Origin: Lytechinus pictus
Lineage: Eukaryota; Echinodermata; Echinoidea; Temnopleuroida; Toxopneustidae
Assembly: GCF_037042905.1 (NCBI RefSeq)
Contig: NC_087254.1
Location: 15,671,103 to 15,735,102 of the forward strand
Direction: 5' to 3'
DNA length: 64,000 bases
Shown: in pieces, positions 11,948 through 22,782 of the stretch
Layout of the letters: each line of letters opens with the position of its first letter
Position numbering within the stretch: the first letter of the stretch is position 1
Made by a program: the position numbers and the translations under genes
Notes under the pieces: generated by a model
Databases searched by the model: none
Told to the model about the DNA's origin: nothing
What the model saw: only the letters and a program-made list of their open reading frames with translations

Positions 11948-12128
11948 AGCTGGGGGTGGGGGGGGGGGTGAGGCAGTTCCCCCTCGGCACCCCATGGATC
12001 CGCACCTGATATAACCCCATGGTCTCGTATCATTTGACCTTTGGACCTCTCGATGACATTTGATATATCTGATCATAATTTTACACACACTGCGGACCCG
12101 CGGTCTATCGGGATGTCCCCAATTATAT

Positions 12129-13099
12129 AACACCACCAGTCACACATCCCCGACACTGCCTACCTGCCTCAAACCAGAGAACAATAGATACATGTAATTC
12201 ATTGATTCCTGGCTGAGCCAGGCAAACAGGCATCAAAGATGTGTGACTGGTACTGTACAAGTACATGTACAAGCGGAGAGCAGAGCAGAGAGCAATAGAA
12301 ACTCTGCACATGCACACAATGTACATTAATAACGTGAGATGATAACTGGAGGTTCTAAGCACCTTTTTACCATTACCAGCATGCAAGAATAGGTTGTGCC
12401 CTAAAGATCTGTTTTAACTGTATAATAGTCATATTTAACTTTTTTTACTCCAAATTATTGATTTGATTTGATTTATTGTTTTTCTTCAGCATTCACAACA
12501 TTCATCGATAAAACATTTTCATTACATAACAAATAGGAGGATCTACATTTTGGATGAAGGATCATCACTGTAAGCAGATTGCTAGAAAAAAATGACAACC
12601 AACATGTAATCAACATGGTAATGTAAGCAACATGGTCAAGATGAATATTTCTATTGTCATATTCCAATTTGAAAAGTGGCGCGCATGTTGTGATAAGCTT
12701 TCTGAAAAATTCCATCAGTTTAGACATAATATGTAGCTGATAAACATATAACAATCCAAAATGGTGGCATACTCTCACCCCTGCCCCAAAGAACACCCTG
12801 TGTAGATATACAATTCAGAAACCACATGCAGTTATATCACGTACAAACTTAAAGGTAAAGCAAATATCGTAATTGCAGCTAGACTATCCAATACAATCAA
12901 CCAATAAACAAACCCTGTCCATTATCTAATAGAAGTAGGGTTTATGTAATGTAAAAAAAAGCAGTTGAAATTTTCCAATTTTGTAATAAGAGGGGACAAA
13001 ACGCGTTCCCTCCTTTTAAGTGATCTCACTGAACCTACTGCGACTTTGGTGATAGGTTGTTCATTCTTCATTCGAAAAAAGTAAGATAATTTGGACAGA
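12129..13099. other. Upstream region of protease A, with a LINE 3'-tail-like fragment
   Basis: At 12,463-12,480 a 'tgatttgatttgattta' run is the complement of the (TCAAA)n-like tails that end the LINEs at 52,679 and 28,690. The following ~350 bases may therefore be a minus-strand LINE 3' end. A CCAAT word lies near 12,899. No convincing TATA box precedes the ATG at 13,100. Confidence 0.5.
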
Positions 13100-13169
13100 A
13101 TGAGTTGGCTATTTTCTCTATTGGCTGTATCTTTGCTGCTGGCAACATCAATGGCTGCAGATTGGCAAG
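13100..13169 (+). CDS. Paralog A exon 1: signal peptide
   Basis: The ATG at 13,100 opens a hydrophobic leader ([20 protein letters not shown]). The exon ends in 'caag' before 'gtgagt', phase 1. Paralog B exon 1 is also 70 nt and also ends in a TGG-CAA-G codon series, which supports this start. Confidence 0.88.
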
Positions 13170-16100
13170 GTGAGTCAAAGTTATTGAAAAGTACTCCCAA
13201 AATTTATTTGCTGACAATGAAACTTACTAACAGAGGCAATTCATATACCAGAGTGTAGGGGTATTTTTTTTAATATGATTTACACTTAATTTCTTTAATT
13301 TTCTGTCATGTTGGTGGAGAAATCTTGATCTGAATGAATATGGATAGAAGTATGACAGCATTGTATGAATGTAGAATTATAGACATGTACGTTAGCTTCG
13401 AAATTTCATGCTTCATTAAGTTTGGGAGAAAGCTTGATTGATTTTAATTAGTTTCAATTATGTATTGAAAGTATGGAGCTGCCCTAAGCACTAAAAGCAG
13501 TGATAATATATCGAGAAAAGGACAAAAAAAGGAGAAATATCAGCGACTTTGGATGATGTAGAAAGTTATTGCAATATGAGAAGCAATGGTGTGAAGAGGG
13601 ATCCTTTTGTGACTCCTGCTCAGTTGATCGGCAAGCGGTCGAAGTAAATAATCACCAAAATAACTAATGATTTTCTAAAACTGACATTTATTTCTTTCTG
13701 ATCTAAGCTAATCCAACTGAATGTGGGAAGACTTACGGAGGAATGAATACTATGATCATCGGGGGTGAACCGGCTGAGGAATACGCCTGGCCATGGCAAC
13801 TAGCTTTGTTCAAGAATGGTAATTTCGTCTATTGCGGTGCATCCCTTATTGACCCATGGTGGGTCATGACAGCGGCACATTGCGTGTAAGTATTCTTACT
13901 GAAATCTGTATTGTTCTTGCTAGCTAATGACGCAGTCCCGTCGACAAAACCAATTCAAATTCGACCATTTTTATTAAACCTTTACGACAGACCGTAGGCC
14001 GGTTGGGAGTCGGTTCCGCATCAGTTTTACACTGCAACACTGAGAATTTAACCATGCAACACGAAACTGGTCTATATCGCTTTGATGAAGATAAGGGAAA
14101 CGTTTCATGATGGACTTCAATTGGTCCGTGGTTTTATCAACATTTTCGTCCGACAAGTTGTCAGATGTTACATATTTCCTCCACTCTAATTGGCTTAGAA
14201 GCACTGTTACCATGGTATCAAAGACTCGTCGGATAAAATGTCTGATAAGTCCTTTCATGATAAGTCCTTCTCTGTAACCGCTCAATGACATTCTTAACTT
14301 TCTCATGGATTCTTATGCAGTGATAGGTGCTACCTCTGTAACCCATTGGAAGCTTACGAATTCAGAGCAGGATCAACCAGCATTACTCAAGATACTGACT
14401 TCACGCAGCAACTTCCGGTCTCGAAAATCATCGTTCATCCCGAATTCGACTTCGAGGCCTACTGGAATGAGTATTACTGTGACAACGATATTGCTCTTTT
14501 TAAGATGAAAGAACCATTCACGCTCAACGAAGATTACCAAGTCAATACAGTTTGTCTACCGACCAGTGATATGGATGATCAGTTTGTGGTCGGACAGGAT
14601 GCATTCGTTACTGGATGGGGGACCATGAAACGGAATGAAGGTGATAACATGGAAATACAGGATTAGACATTTGTTTCGGTTTTTGGCAATTCGTTAACGA
14701 ACGGTGCTATTCGACACCCTTATAGAGATCTGAAATCAGGGTTTGTGAAAAGGGTTAATCAAAGCGACACACCCCTTAACATCATATAGGCTACGCGAAT
14801 GCTACCCTCCTGCCCAGGGCATAAAATTATTATCTGTATTGCAATTAGCTTTTAGTATTCAGTTAGTTAAACTAGTTAATGAATTAGTAACTCTATTTTT
14901 CGTTTTATTATTTTTTGTTAAAAAGATTTATACCCTGACGAGTTACAGGAAATGACAGTTCCCATCTTCAATCAATCAGAATGCGAAGTTCTCCTCGGTG
15001 CCCGTGGTGGAATAGTCACTGACAATATGATATGCGCAGGACTGAAAGAGGGCGGTGTCGATGCGTCCAATGTAAGTCAGGTTAAATCCTGTGTATTATT
15101 TGGTTTATACTCCATTTGCTTTAACATAACAGTTGGTCAGGGGTTTGTTTCGTCAACTTTTTGTCCGACAGGTTGTAAGAAGTGACTCCTTTTCTTGATT
15201 CTGATTGGCTGAGAACTAATGTTACTATGGTAACTGCCTGACTTGTCGGATAAATCGTCTGACAAGTGCTTTTCATGAAACGCTCCCCATATTCTCAAAC
15301 AATCGAGAGATTGGTTTTCACTCACACACAAACACCTAATGATGTCATGCTATTATCGGAACACCGAAAATTACACTACGTTTTTTCTGAAATATGTTGA
15401 AGTTCGAAAGCGCCCTCAATGCTGATCAACAGACGATCAATGACACTTTAAATTCCTGCTAAATTTTTGCGGATATTAGCATCTTTCGATTAGAAGTCAT
15501 CGTTTGCACGTGAAAACTTATTAAGTTTGTTGAGTTACTCCAAAACAGATCAAAAGAATCATTAATTTGGTATGTTGATTTGCTATAATTATTTGTTTTA
15601 GCGACCATTTAGGCTTAATTATCGCTCGACGGCCTCCTCAGTTGACCAGTTCAAGAAAGTCACTAAATCCCATCTTTGCTTAGAGGACAGTGTTCAGTCA
15701 GTCTGCAAGCCCGTGTTAATGAGCAAATAAGCAAGATTTATCCAAGTCCTCTCGTGGCTGAATTCATGTCCCTGCATCATCTCGTGAATTGTGAGACTTT
15801 CTTTCTCAAAGAATTTAACCACTTTCTTCTTGAGTAATATTGATTATTTTTGTACCATGGGAAAGAGTAAATATCACTCTTTTATATTGGTTATTTCTTT
15901 TGATTTTGATAAATAAGTGATTTTTTTTACCTAAAAAAGATGCATCAAACAGAATTTTCTTCCTCTGTTTTCACTTGCAAATTGTGCAATATTTTGTGTT
16001 TTAGGCACAAACATTATTTATATCACCAGAAAGCTCAAACTCTATACTTTCTTACAATGTCACTCTTGATATGTGGCATCTTTTAGATGGGTCAGCAGCC

Positions 16101-18718
16101 AGCTTTTTCCATCAAGATGCAAGACGAGATTTCTGAAATTTCTGAGTAACATAAAATCCAGAGTTCTGATTGGCTGAATAATGTTTTCAAAACTACCGGC
16201 CCGGGTAATTTGAAGAGATTACCACATGGTGTGTGTGACCTTGCAGAGGCCCAGTGTGGGGAACATTGGAATTTGCGTGGGTGTGTGGTCTCTATGACCA
16301 ATCAGAGCGCAGTATTCTTGTTTTTGAGCTGCTAAATGTACATGGTCTATGAAAAGCTGGCTGCTGACCCATCTAAAATACATCTTCTTACAAAAATTAT
16401 ATCATATTAAAGCTTTGATCTTCAGCTTTATTATAATCTAAAAATCATTTGTGCTCAAATCGAAATTAAGTGTAAAAACAGCAACTTTTGTTGCATGAAA
16501 ATAATTATTTTGTTTCATGTTTTAGATCAATTTTTTTTTCCTATATTACAAAATCCTTTTAAAAATCCAAACACATGACCTAAAAGAATGGTTCTTCTTC
16601 TTTACAAAGATACCATAAACATGAGATTTGGTCAATATTTAGAGAAGCAATGACCGAGTAAAAAGAGGTGTTTTGGTCCGCACCAAGCTCATTAACAATG
16701 CAAAAACCCTCTAGTCATGAATGTCACTTGGATAAAAGAAGCTACTTTTTCAGGGCTTGCCGACTAACTGACTAGTACCCTTTTTACACACGCTAAAATT
16801 TCCTTAACCCCGTACTATAGGTGGGGCTAAATTGCCATTTAGCCCCACCTATAGTACGGGGTTAAGCTTAGCCCACTTTCTTTTTACACAGCATTTTTGC
16901 AAAGTGGGCTAACCCCACCTTTAGTACGGGATTATTTGGCCCTGCAAAAAAGCAGGGTTATCCCAGCAATTGCGGTGCTAAGAGCGATAGTACGGGGTTA
17001 AGATCGCTAGTGTAAAACGAAAGTGGGCTAAGCTTAACCCCGTACTATAGGTGGGGCTAAATGGCAATTTGGCCCCACCTATAGTACGGGGTTAAGGAAA
17101 TTGTAGCGTGTGTAAAATGGTACGAGTGAAGTACTTGTACTACGAATGATCGACAAAAACCACTAGTCCGGGGTTAGCGAGTTTCGTGTGTGAAAAGCTA
17201 GCATTCCTTATCCGGGGTTAGCAATAACAATTTGGCATGTGTAAAAAGGAAAAAAAATAGTACGGGGTTAAGGATAGTACGGGGTTAGCGATAGTCCGGG
17301 GTTAAGAAAATCCTGTGTAAAAAGGGTATAGGCTGATCATTCTGAAGTGTTGAATTGTTGTCTTAGTGGTCAAAATATTAGAGTAGGGTGTGTGCATTGC
17401 TTTGTAACCAAATGACAATGGAGCTATATCCAATTTTGTTAATCATTTTGCTTGAAAATTCATCCCATTTTTCCCTAAAAATTATTGTTTGGTTATGTCT
17501 ACGGGAATTCCGATCCATATATCATCATGATTATTTGTTTTCTATATTCAACAAGTTCATGCATTGGGATAGTCCTACCAGTCCGATTGGATATGAGACA
17601 AAAATCGGCATTTTGCTGAAAGTCAGAAGGAAAAGAAAACAAAAGACCCCTCATTATGGAATCGGTTTGCTGATTTATAAGCAGCTTATTAAAATATCGA
17701 ATCATGAGTATGTTTTCTTTTTGTTGCAGGGCGACAGTGGAGGTCCCATGGTGTCGTATCCTTCAAATAATACCGAACAATATTATCAGATAGGTGTTGT
17801 GAGCTGGGGCATTGGGGGTGGCACTCCAAGTCCACCTGGGGTCTACACCAGGGTTACGCGTTATGCTGACTGGATTCAATCGTTCTTAAATGCCACAACT
17901 CAAGAATCATGTAAGTTTATTTTCTCTCAATTCGAAGGATCTCAAATTTCCCCAAATCGGCCGTGAATGTGAATAGTGATAGGCCGAAAAATTGATTAAT
18001 ATACAATCCTAAGGACTAACTTCTAAATCTAAAAAGGTTTGGATTAAACTCTATTGGTTTTGAATTGAAATCTACCAGGTTTAAGTCTAACTTCAAGGTT
18101 CGCGGTTGGTTACTTTTCATAACAGATCTGGGTTTATTTTAAATCCTTGAAATATCTGACCATGGAAATACCGACATGGAGATAATGTAAACGAAATATG
18201 GTTCCTCGCCCCGGGTTCCTCTCATTTTGGGGGAACTGAACATGTGGGTATGTGTGTGTGTGAGGGTGAGGGAGGGTGTGTGTGTGTGTGTGTGAGTGTG
18301 TGTGGGCGTGAGGGTGTGAGGTATGTATGTATATGGGGGCTAATAATGATGATGGTGATGATGATGATAAAGATGAATAATGGTGTTGACAATGAGGAAA
18401 TAATTTGCCGATAGTTGATGTGTTAAAACAATAATGGTAATACTTTTATCATAAGTACAACAAAACCGTCAATAACTTAAATAATGTTCGCTTTATTTGT
18501 ATATAGAGTATTACCACTACTACCAATTATACCACGAGCAGCGATCAAGGGGGACGGGGATGGGTGATAAAATGTGTTCACTACACCCTATGTGATAGCG
18601 CTGCACCCCCCTGCCGTTAAAAAAATATCTTGAAATGATTACAGTGATAATGATCACAGCAAACTCCCCTCCTCCTTCTCCTACATCTCTTCTTCTTCTG
18701 CTACTGCTGCTGCTGCTG

Positions 18719-18772
<54 letters not shown>

Positions 18773-18837
18773 TACTACTACTACTACTACTATTGCTACT
18801 GTTGCTGCTACTTCTACTACTACTAATAATACTACTC

Positions 18838-18870
<33 letters not shown>

Positions 18871-18905
18871 TACTACTACTTCTACTGCTACTGTTGCTGC
18901 TACTT

Positions 18906-18944
<39 letters not shown>

Positions 18945-18979
18945 TACTACTACTACTACTGCTACTGTTGCTGCTACTT

Positions 18980-19024
<45 letters not shown>

Positions 19025-19517
19025 TACTACTACTACTGCTACTGTTGCTGCTACTTCTACTACTACTACTACTACTACTACTATTACTACTACTACTACT
19101 ACTACTAATAATAATAATACAACTACTTCTAATTATTTGTTATTTTAAACTCTACAGACATTTCTTAAGTGTTTTCAGGTAGTTTACCCCCCCCCCTTCG
19201 ATTCCCCTATTGTCTACGGAATAAACCCTTGTAGCTTTTAAGCCTACCCCCCCCCCCTTTGATCCCCTTGATCTCATTTACATTCCAATGCATCTATTTG
19301 TTTCTTTTGCGTGAATAAAAAAAAAATCATTTTACGTTCAATTTCAGATGTACCATGCATTTGTTACGAAGAAGATGAAGAAGGAGGAGGAGAAGGAGAG
19401 GAATTGTCGTCTTCAATCACAGCGGTCATTTCAGTATTATCAATCCTGCTCGCTATTTTCATAGGCACTAGTGTTGGTCTAGGACTATGTCTATGGCGAC
19501 AAGGCAAAAAGGCTTGA
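13100..19517 (+). CDS. Protease paralog A: trypsin-like serine protease with C-terminal membrane anchor (6 exons, 354 aa)
   Basis: Joined exons 13100-13169, 13708-13885, 14321-14640, 14926-15071, 17730-17910 and 19348-19517 give one open frame of 1065 nt. Order: signal peptide (1-20), short pro-segment with Cys29, activation site M39/I40-I-G-G, S1 peptidase domain with His81 (TAAHC), Asp139 (DNDIAL) and Ser241 (GDSGGP), acidic Glu/Gly stalk (306-317), transmembrane helix about 322-347, and a six-residue tail. Asp at the position equivalent to 189 predicts cleavage after Lys/Arg. Cys29 and the Cys of VNTVCLP should keep the two chains linked. The Cys191-Cys220 and Cys136-Cys201 pairs are absent; three extra cysteines lie at 86, 89 and 136. 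The enzyme should sit outside the cell on the plasma membrane, with a type I orientation. Intron phases equal those of paralog B. All boundaries are read by eye. Confidence 0.9.
13708..13885 (+). CDS. Paralog A exon 2: activation site and catalytic His
   Basis: The acceptor is 'atctaag' and the donor 'gtaagt', phase 2 at the end. It encodes Cys29, then [12 protein letters not shown], and VMTAAHC with catalytic His81. Met39 replaces the usual Arg or Lys before the activation bond. Confidence 0.92.
14090..14290. mobile_element. MITE in paralog A intron 2
   Basis: Outer words 'aacgtttcatgatgg' and 'cctttcatgataag' and inner words 'gtccgacaagttg' and 'ctcgtcggataa' are arranged inverted. The centre 'ctaattggctt...gttaccatggta' matches the copy at 15,130-15,290 in intron 4. 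The intron has no other content of note. Confidence 0.6.
14321..14640 (+). CDS. Paralog A exon 3: catalytic Asp region
   Basis: The acceptor 'tcttatgcag' precedes the exon; it ends before 'gtgata', phase 1. It contains [27 protein letters not shown] (catalytic Asp139), VNTVCLP and VTGWG. The exon is 30 nt longer than its B counterpart. Confidence 0.92.
14926..15071 (+). CDS. Paralog A exon 4: TVPIFNQ to S1-pocket Asp
   Basis: Frame and homology to paralog B pick the acceptor 'gttaaaaag' at 14,925; the AG at 14,948 would shift the frame. It encodes [20 protein letters not shown] and ends GVDASN before 'gtaagt', phase 0. The usual DSCQ is DASN here, so the S1-pocket Asp is kept and Cys191 is lost. 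Confidence 0.88.
15130..15290. mobile_element. MITE in paralog A intron 4, same family as 14,090
   Basis: 'ttttgtccgacaggttg' pairs with 'cctgacttgtcggataaa'; 'ctgattggctgagaac' and 'gttactatggtaac' form the core. The right end 'tttcatgaaacgctcccc' matches related elements. The rest of 15,290-16,080 shows no gene. Confidence 0.6.
16081..16378. mobile_element. 298-bp MITE with near-perfect terminal inverted repeats
   Basis: The left end 'ttttagatgggtcagcagcc' and its complement at the right end match for about 27 bases. 'TA' immediately inside the T run could be the target dinucleotide. The core contains 'ctgattggctgaataatg' and its inverted partner 'gaccaatcaga'. It lies in paralog A intron 4. 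Confidence 0.8.
16776..17328. mobile_element. Nested palindromic MITE built from 'ttaaccccgtactat' words
   Basis: The ends are 'taccctttttacac' and its complement at 17,315-17,328, with TA at each edge. Inside are two separate hairpins of about 64 bases (about 16,802-16,866 and 17,032-17,096), each of the form 'ttaaccccgtactatagg' to its complement. In all, at least eleven forward or reverse copies of the 'aaccccgtactat' word occur. No ORF. It lies in paralog A intron 4. Confidence 0.85.
17730..17910 (+). CDS. Paralog A exon 5: catalytic Ser and C-terminal helix
   Basis: The acceptor is 'tttgttgcag' and the donor 'gtaagt', phase 0 to 1. It encodes [10 protein letters not shown] (Ser241), [15 protein letters not shown] and [11 protein letters not shown]. 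Its 181-nt length equals that of paralog B exon 5. Gly occupies the Cys220 position. Confidence 0.93.
18240..18345. repeat. GT-rich microsatellite
   Basis: Interrupted (TG)n with 'gagggtg' variants in intron 5 of paralog A. The rest of 17,911-18,700 has short ATG-rich repeats (18,345-18,385) and no exon. Confidence 0.85.
18701..19118. repeat. ~415-bp (CTA)n array with higher-order period
   Basis: Mostly CTA/TAC triplets. A variant block beginning 'tgctactgttgctgctac' recurs at 18,794, 18,886, 18,960 and 19,037, so a higher-order unit of 74-92 bases is iterated four times. Translated frames give poly-Leu, poly-Tyr or poly-Thr and are not proteins. It lies in intron 5 of paralog A, 230 bases before exon 6. 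Confidence 0.92.
19348..19517 (+). CDS. Paralog A exon 6: acidic stalk, membrane helix, stop
   Basis: The acceptor 'caatttcag' precedes the exon. A stretch with CIC and many Glu/Gly residues leads to a ~26-residue hydrophobic segment, then RQGKKA and TGA. The basic tail after the helix points to a membrane-spanning anchor and argues against a GPI signal. There is no homology with paralog B's anchor exon beyond composition. Confidence 0.85.
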
Positions 19518-20128
19518 ATGCATACTAAGCACAGCATTTCAATAACACATTGAAACTTTTATTATATAGAGATATATAGATAATGTTATAATTTCATTAC
19601 AAATTCTGAGACCCAATTTATGAAACCGAAACAGGCCTATATCTTTTGTGCACTAACTAGGGTATTCATGGAAATTGTGATGTTGCTATTCCTCTGTATG
19701 TATTTTACATTAAATCTTGAAGATTATATATTTAATAGTGAGAAGGGAAAGATGATGGGTGAAATAATGCACCCCATGCACCCCCTGGGAAGTAGGATGC
19801 ACGGGGTGCTGAAGCACTACAGCTGCGTATTCTATACAGGTAGCACCTCTTGCAAATCAGGTTTGTATTCTCAAATGTACAGTTTCATCCAAAATCACCA
19901 TAATTTTGGAGCAAAAACTTGTTTTTGTGCTGACCGAATCACCTTCATTTTGGGATTAAAACCCTTTTTTGAGTTGTCATTTTTTCCCAATACAGCACCC
20001 CATCTCCGTTCCCAGACTTTTGATCTTTATTCAAGATGTTTCTTTTTCGAAAAAAAAATAAAATGCTTGTATCGTAAAGACATTTCTGACTTTTGCCCAG
20101 TGATTTGATTTTAAGTGTAGGGTAGTGT
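19518..20128. other. 3' flank of protease A
   Basis: Probable 3' UTR and downstream DNA. There is no clear AATAAA in the first 500 bases; an ATTAAA variant lies near 19,709. No further exon was seen. Confidence 0.45.
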
Positions 20129-20402
20129 ACTCTCTAAATGCAAAGGAGATAATCTGGTCTATAATCACACTCCTGTCGGAGTGAGATGAGGTGCCAGTCC
20201 TGATGGAATGAGATTTCAATCTTTCAAGAGTGAAGTTTTACCCTTTTTTGAGTGAAAGTGTGTATTTTTTTACACTTTCACTACAAAAGGTAAAAAATCA
20301 CTCTTGAAAGATTGAAATCTCACTCCATCAGGACTGGCACCTCATCTCAATCTGACAGGAGTGTGATCAGGGACCAGATTAGCTCTTAACATTTAGAGAG
20401 TA
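20129..20402. mobile_element. ~274-bp palindromic foldback MITE
   Basis: The left arm (TACTCTCTAAATG..., 'ctggtct', 'atcacactcctgtc', 'gatgaggtgccagtcctgat') is matched almost base for base by the right arm. The centre is 'actttcact', near 20,265. TA borders both ends. The frames across it are not coding. Confidence 0.88.
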
Positions 20403-22665
20403 GAAAGTAAAACAAAACCTGAACCTGAATAATATGTAAAATTGAGGTCACATACCTGGAGGTCTGCTAGTCATAAAAAAAGGAAATGGGGTCACTATTC
20501 ATTAACTTCTAACGACCATTATTAATAGGGTCCGTTATTTTATCATATGAGATGGGAGTCATTATTCATAATTCACCCCGAGGGTCTGTTATCAGGAGGA
20601 CCAATATTCATTATCATAATAATAATAATAATAATAAATATAATAATAATAATAATAATGAAGTTCTTACATAGCGCATTTCAGACCTGCAAGGACTGTA
20701 AATGCACTCTGCAGAAATACATCGTAATTAAAAAAAACATAGAAGAGTCGGTATTGGAGGTTCAGTGATCATAAAGACCACTAATCATATGGAATGAGGA
20801 TCACAATTCATAATAACAATATATTCATATTGTAATGGGAGAAATGTTCGCTATTCATAATGGGAGAAGATGGTAGCAAATCTGGTGAGTTTTAAATCAT
20901 GAATAGCGACAAACCTCATTGATTTTGAATAGCGGATCCTTGTCGATGAAACTTAATTCATTTGTCGGATTAGTTAGGTTTGTATGTTAATACAATCGGA
21001 CATAATTATTACTTCCATAATGTTATCTTTATTACCCCAAATATACTAAGATTTACGAAACTGCTTAATAGTTATGTATTGCTATGTTTACAACTCATTT
21101 TATGATTTTATTTTTATATAAAAAATGATCGTTCTACTTAAATATTCAGGAATGGAATAAACAAAATACTCGAGTTTGAACCTGGGAAGAAATATCACAT
21201 TTCTATAACAATAGAGTTATCTACGCTTAATCTTGATAAAAAATAAATGGCAACACCCTTTTGAACCAAAACATGTAATAAGATACTCGAAAATCATTAT
21301 TTCTCGTGTCACGTTTGTTGGCCTTGATATTACGGCTAACAAACCATTTACATGTTACTTATTGAACTATCAGTACGCTTAATGACGAATTTGACTAGCA
21401 AATGGGCGTAGATCATTCAATGCCCTATTAGCCCTTAATGAAATGCAGTTAATAAATAAATTTGGTTTATTATGATAAGCCTGACTGGAACGAACTTCAG
21501 TCAGACTCTGCGAGCTTACACACTATTCTATCAGTCATACATTGAAATAAGTCGTTCAAAGTCCTTGTACGAAATCGACAAACAATTAAATGTAATAAAT
21601 GTATACAATTAGAAGATAAACTGATGTATGTTTTTATTCATCCAGGAAGAAAGACAAATAAAGAATAGAAATAAATCTGATCATCTGGACTTACTGATTG
21701 AAACGGAGAGTACAGTTTCACGACCAATACAACGAGAAGTGTATTCAAGTGGAATTTCTGAATTCATAATGTTGTACCGCCTTTATTTCATTCCATTCAC
21801 GGTTAGGTCATCATTAGCCCAAACACTGAAAGAAAACGATTTTCATTGCGACTGATTGTTGTAGACACTCCACAGCATTTTTCCATCAACAGTACTAATT
21901 CTTAATCATGTTTTTAAACATAATTTGGACATTCTACCCCAAAGTTTTACATTTTATGCACAGCGCTATTTAGCCTGGTTTGGTGGTTTGCAGAATGGTG
22001 GAATCAAAATGCCTATATATATTTTAGGCCTAAACGCTCTACTTGAAAACGGCATTGCGATTTAAATGAATTTCACCACAGGCCACCGCTCAGGTTAAAA
22101 AATCATAACAAAACCACCTTTATGTTATTAGAATGGACTCACTGCTTTCTTGTAGCAAGACAATCCTTTCCAAGTGACTGCGTGATATAGGTCCAAAGGT
22201 GAACATGAAATTATGACCTTATGAACCGTAACACTCGTGTTATGGAATATTCCGCTACTAATTACGAAACGCATTGTTTTCTTATCTCCTTATTTGCATT
22301 GGCTGATTTAGATATAAGGTGAGAAGAAATGAGACAGAAAATTATTAGTGACTTTTGTTTTATTGATATAGAATATCAATATCAAGCCAAACAGTTTTGG
22401 TCATCAATATCATAACGGAATAAATTGTGTTTGTATTCTTTTGTAATAATTTCTTAATGTTCCTTGAAGGATAAGAAGGGAATATCAACAATTACATCAT
22501 TCCGTTAATACATGCTTATATTTTCTTGTGAAATTACCAGGCAGCAGTAATCATTTTCTTAACAATATTCACTATCTATATAGGAATGATTGGGGCGAAA
22601 TGTTACCATCTTTTATTAAGCTGTTTATTCATTATTCAGAGAGGATTAGCACATGTAACTGAAAA
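20403..22665. other. Intergenic, no gene recognised
   Basis: It contains an (AAT)n block at about 20,616-20,660 followed by 'tcttacatagcgcatttcag', a phrase common to several repeats here (compare 61,410). The rest is AT-rich, with no splice-bounded open frame that could be supported. Confidence 0.5.
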
Positions 22666-22691
22666 CAAAATGGAAATTGCAACCTCATCCC

Positions 22692-22734
<43 letters not shown>

Positions 22735-22782
22735 TATATATATATATTAGACTTAGAGGATGAGGTTGCAATTTCCATTTTG
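22666..22782. repeat. 117-bp hairpin with TA-repeat loop
   Basis: 'caaaatggaaattgcaacct' and its complement at 22,757-22,782 flank a (TA)n stretch. The whole can fold into one hairpin. Likely a small MITE remnant. Confidence 0.85.

Larger units (their letters stand above)
6658..12120. mobile_element. 5.46-kb TU-like foldback element
   Basis: The sequence at 6658-6870 recurs inverted at 12,005-12,120. Shared blocks are 'atagaccgcgggtcc', 'gtgtgtaaaattatgat', 'aatgtcatc', 'gaggtc' and 'ccatgg(g/t)'. The outer part of the left arm is a tandem array of a 16-bp unit. Flanks are aattaaat (6650-6657) and aattatat (12,121-12,128), an 8-bp target duplication with one mismatch. Long inverted repeats with short outer tandem repeats and 8-bp duplications match what is known of sea-urchin TU elements. 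No transposase was seen. The interior holds nested repeats, the mirror-motif region and a pyrimidine tract. Confidence 0.75.

Noticed and set aside
11255..11948. Long open frames on both strands (Phe/Ser/Leu- or Arg/Lys/Glu-rich)
   Set aside because: They come from a pure pyrimidine tract; no start context, domain or splice support.
16803..17330. CRISPR-like array of repeated 'ccccgtactat' words
   Set aside because: The words are in both orientations and within a TIR element in a eukaryotic intron; no spacers of uniform length and no cas genes.
17388..17729. Upstream extension of the open frame before the GDSGGP exon
   Set aside because: The acceptor at 17,729 and homology with paralog B exon 5 show it is intron.
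18635..19182. Poly-Leu, poly-Tyr and poly-Thr open frames
   Set aside because: Translation of the (CTA)n array inside an intron.
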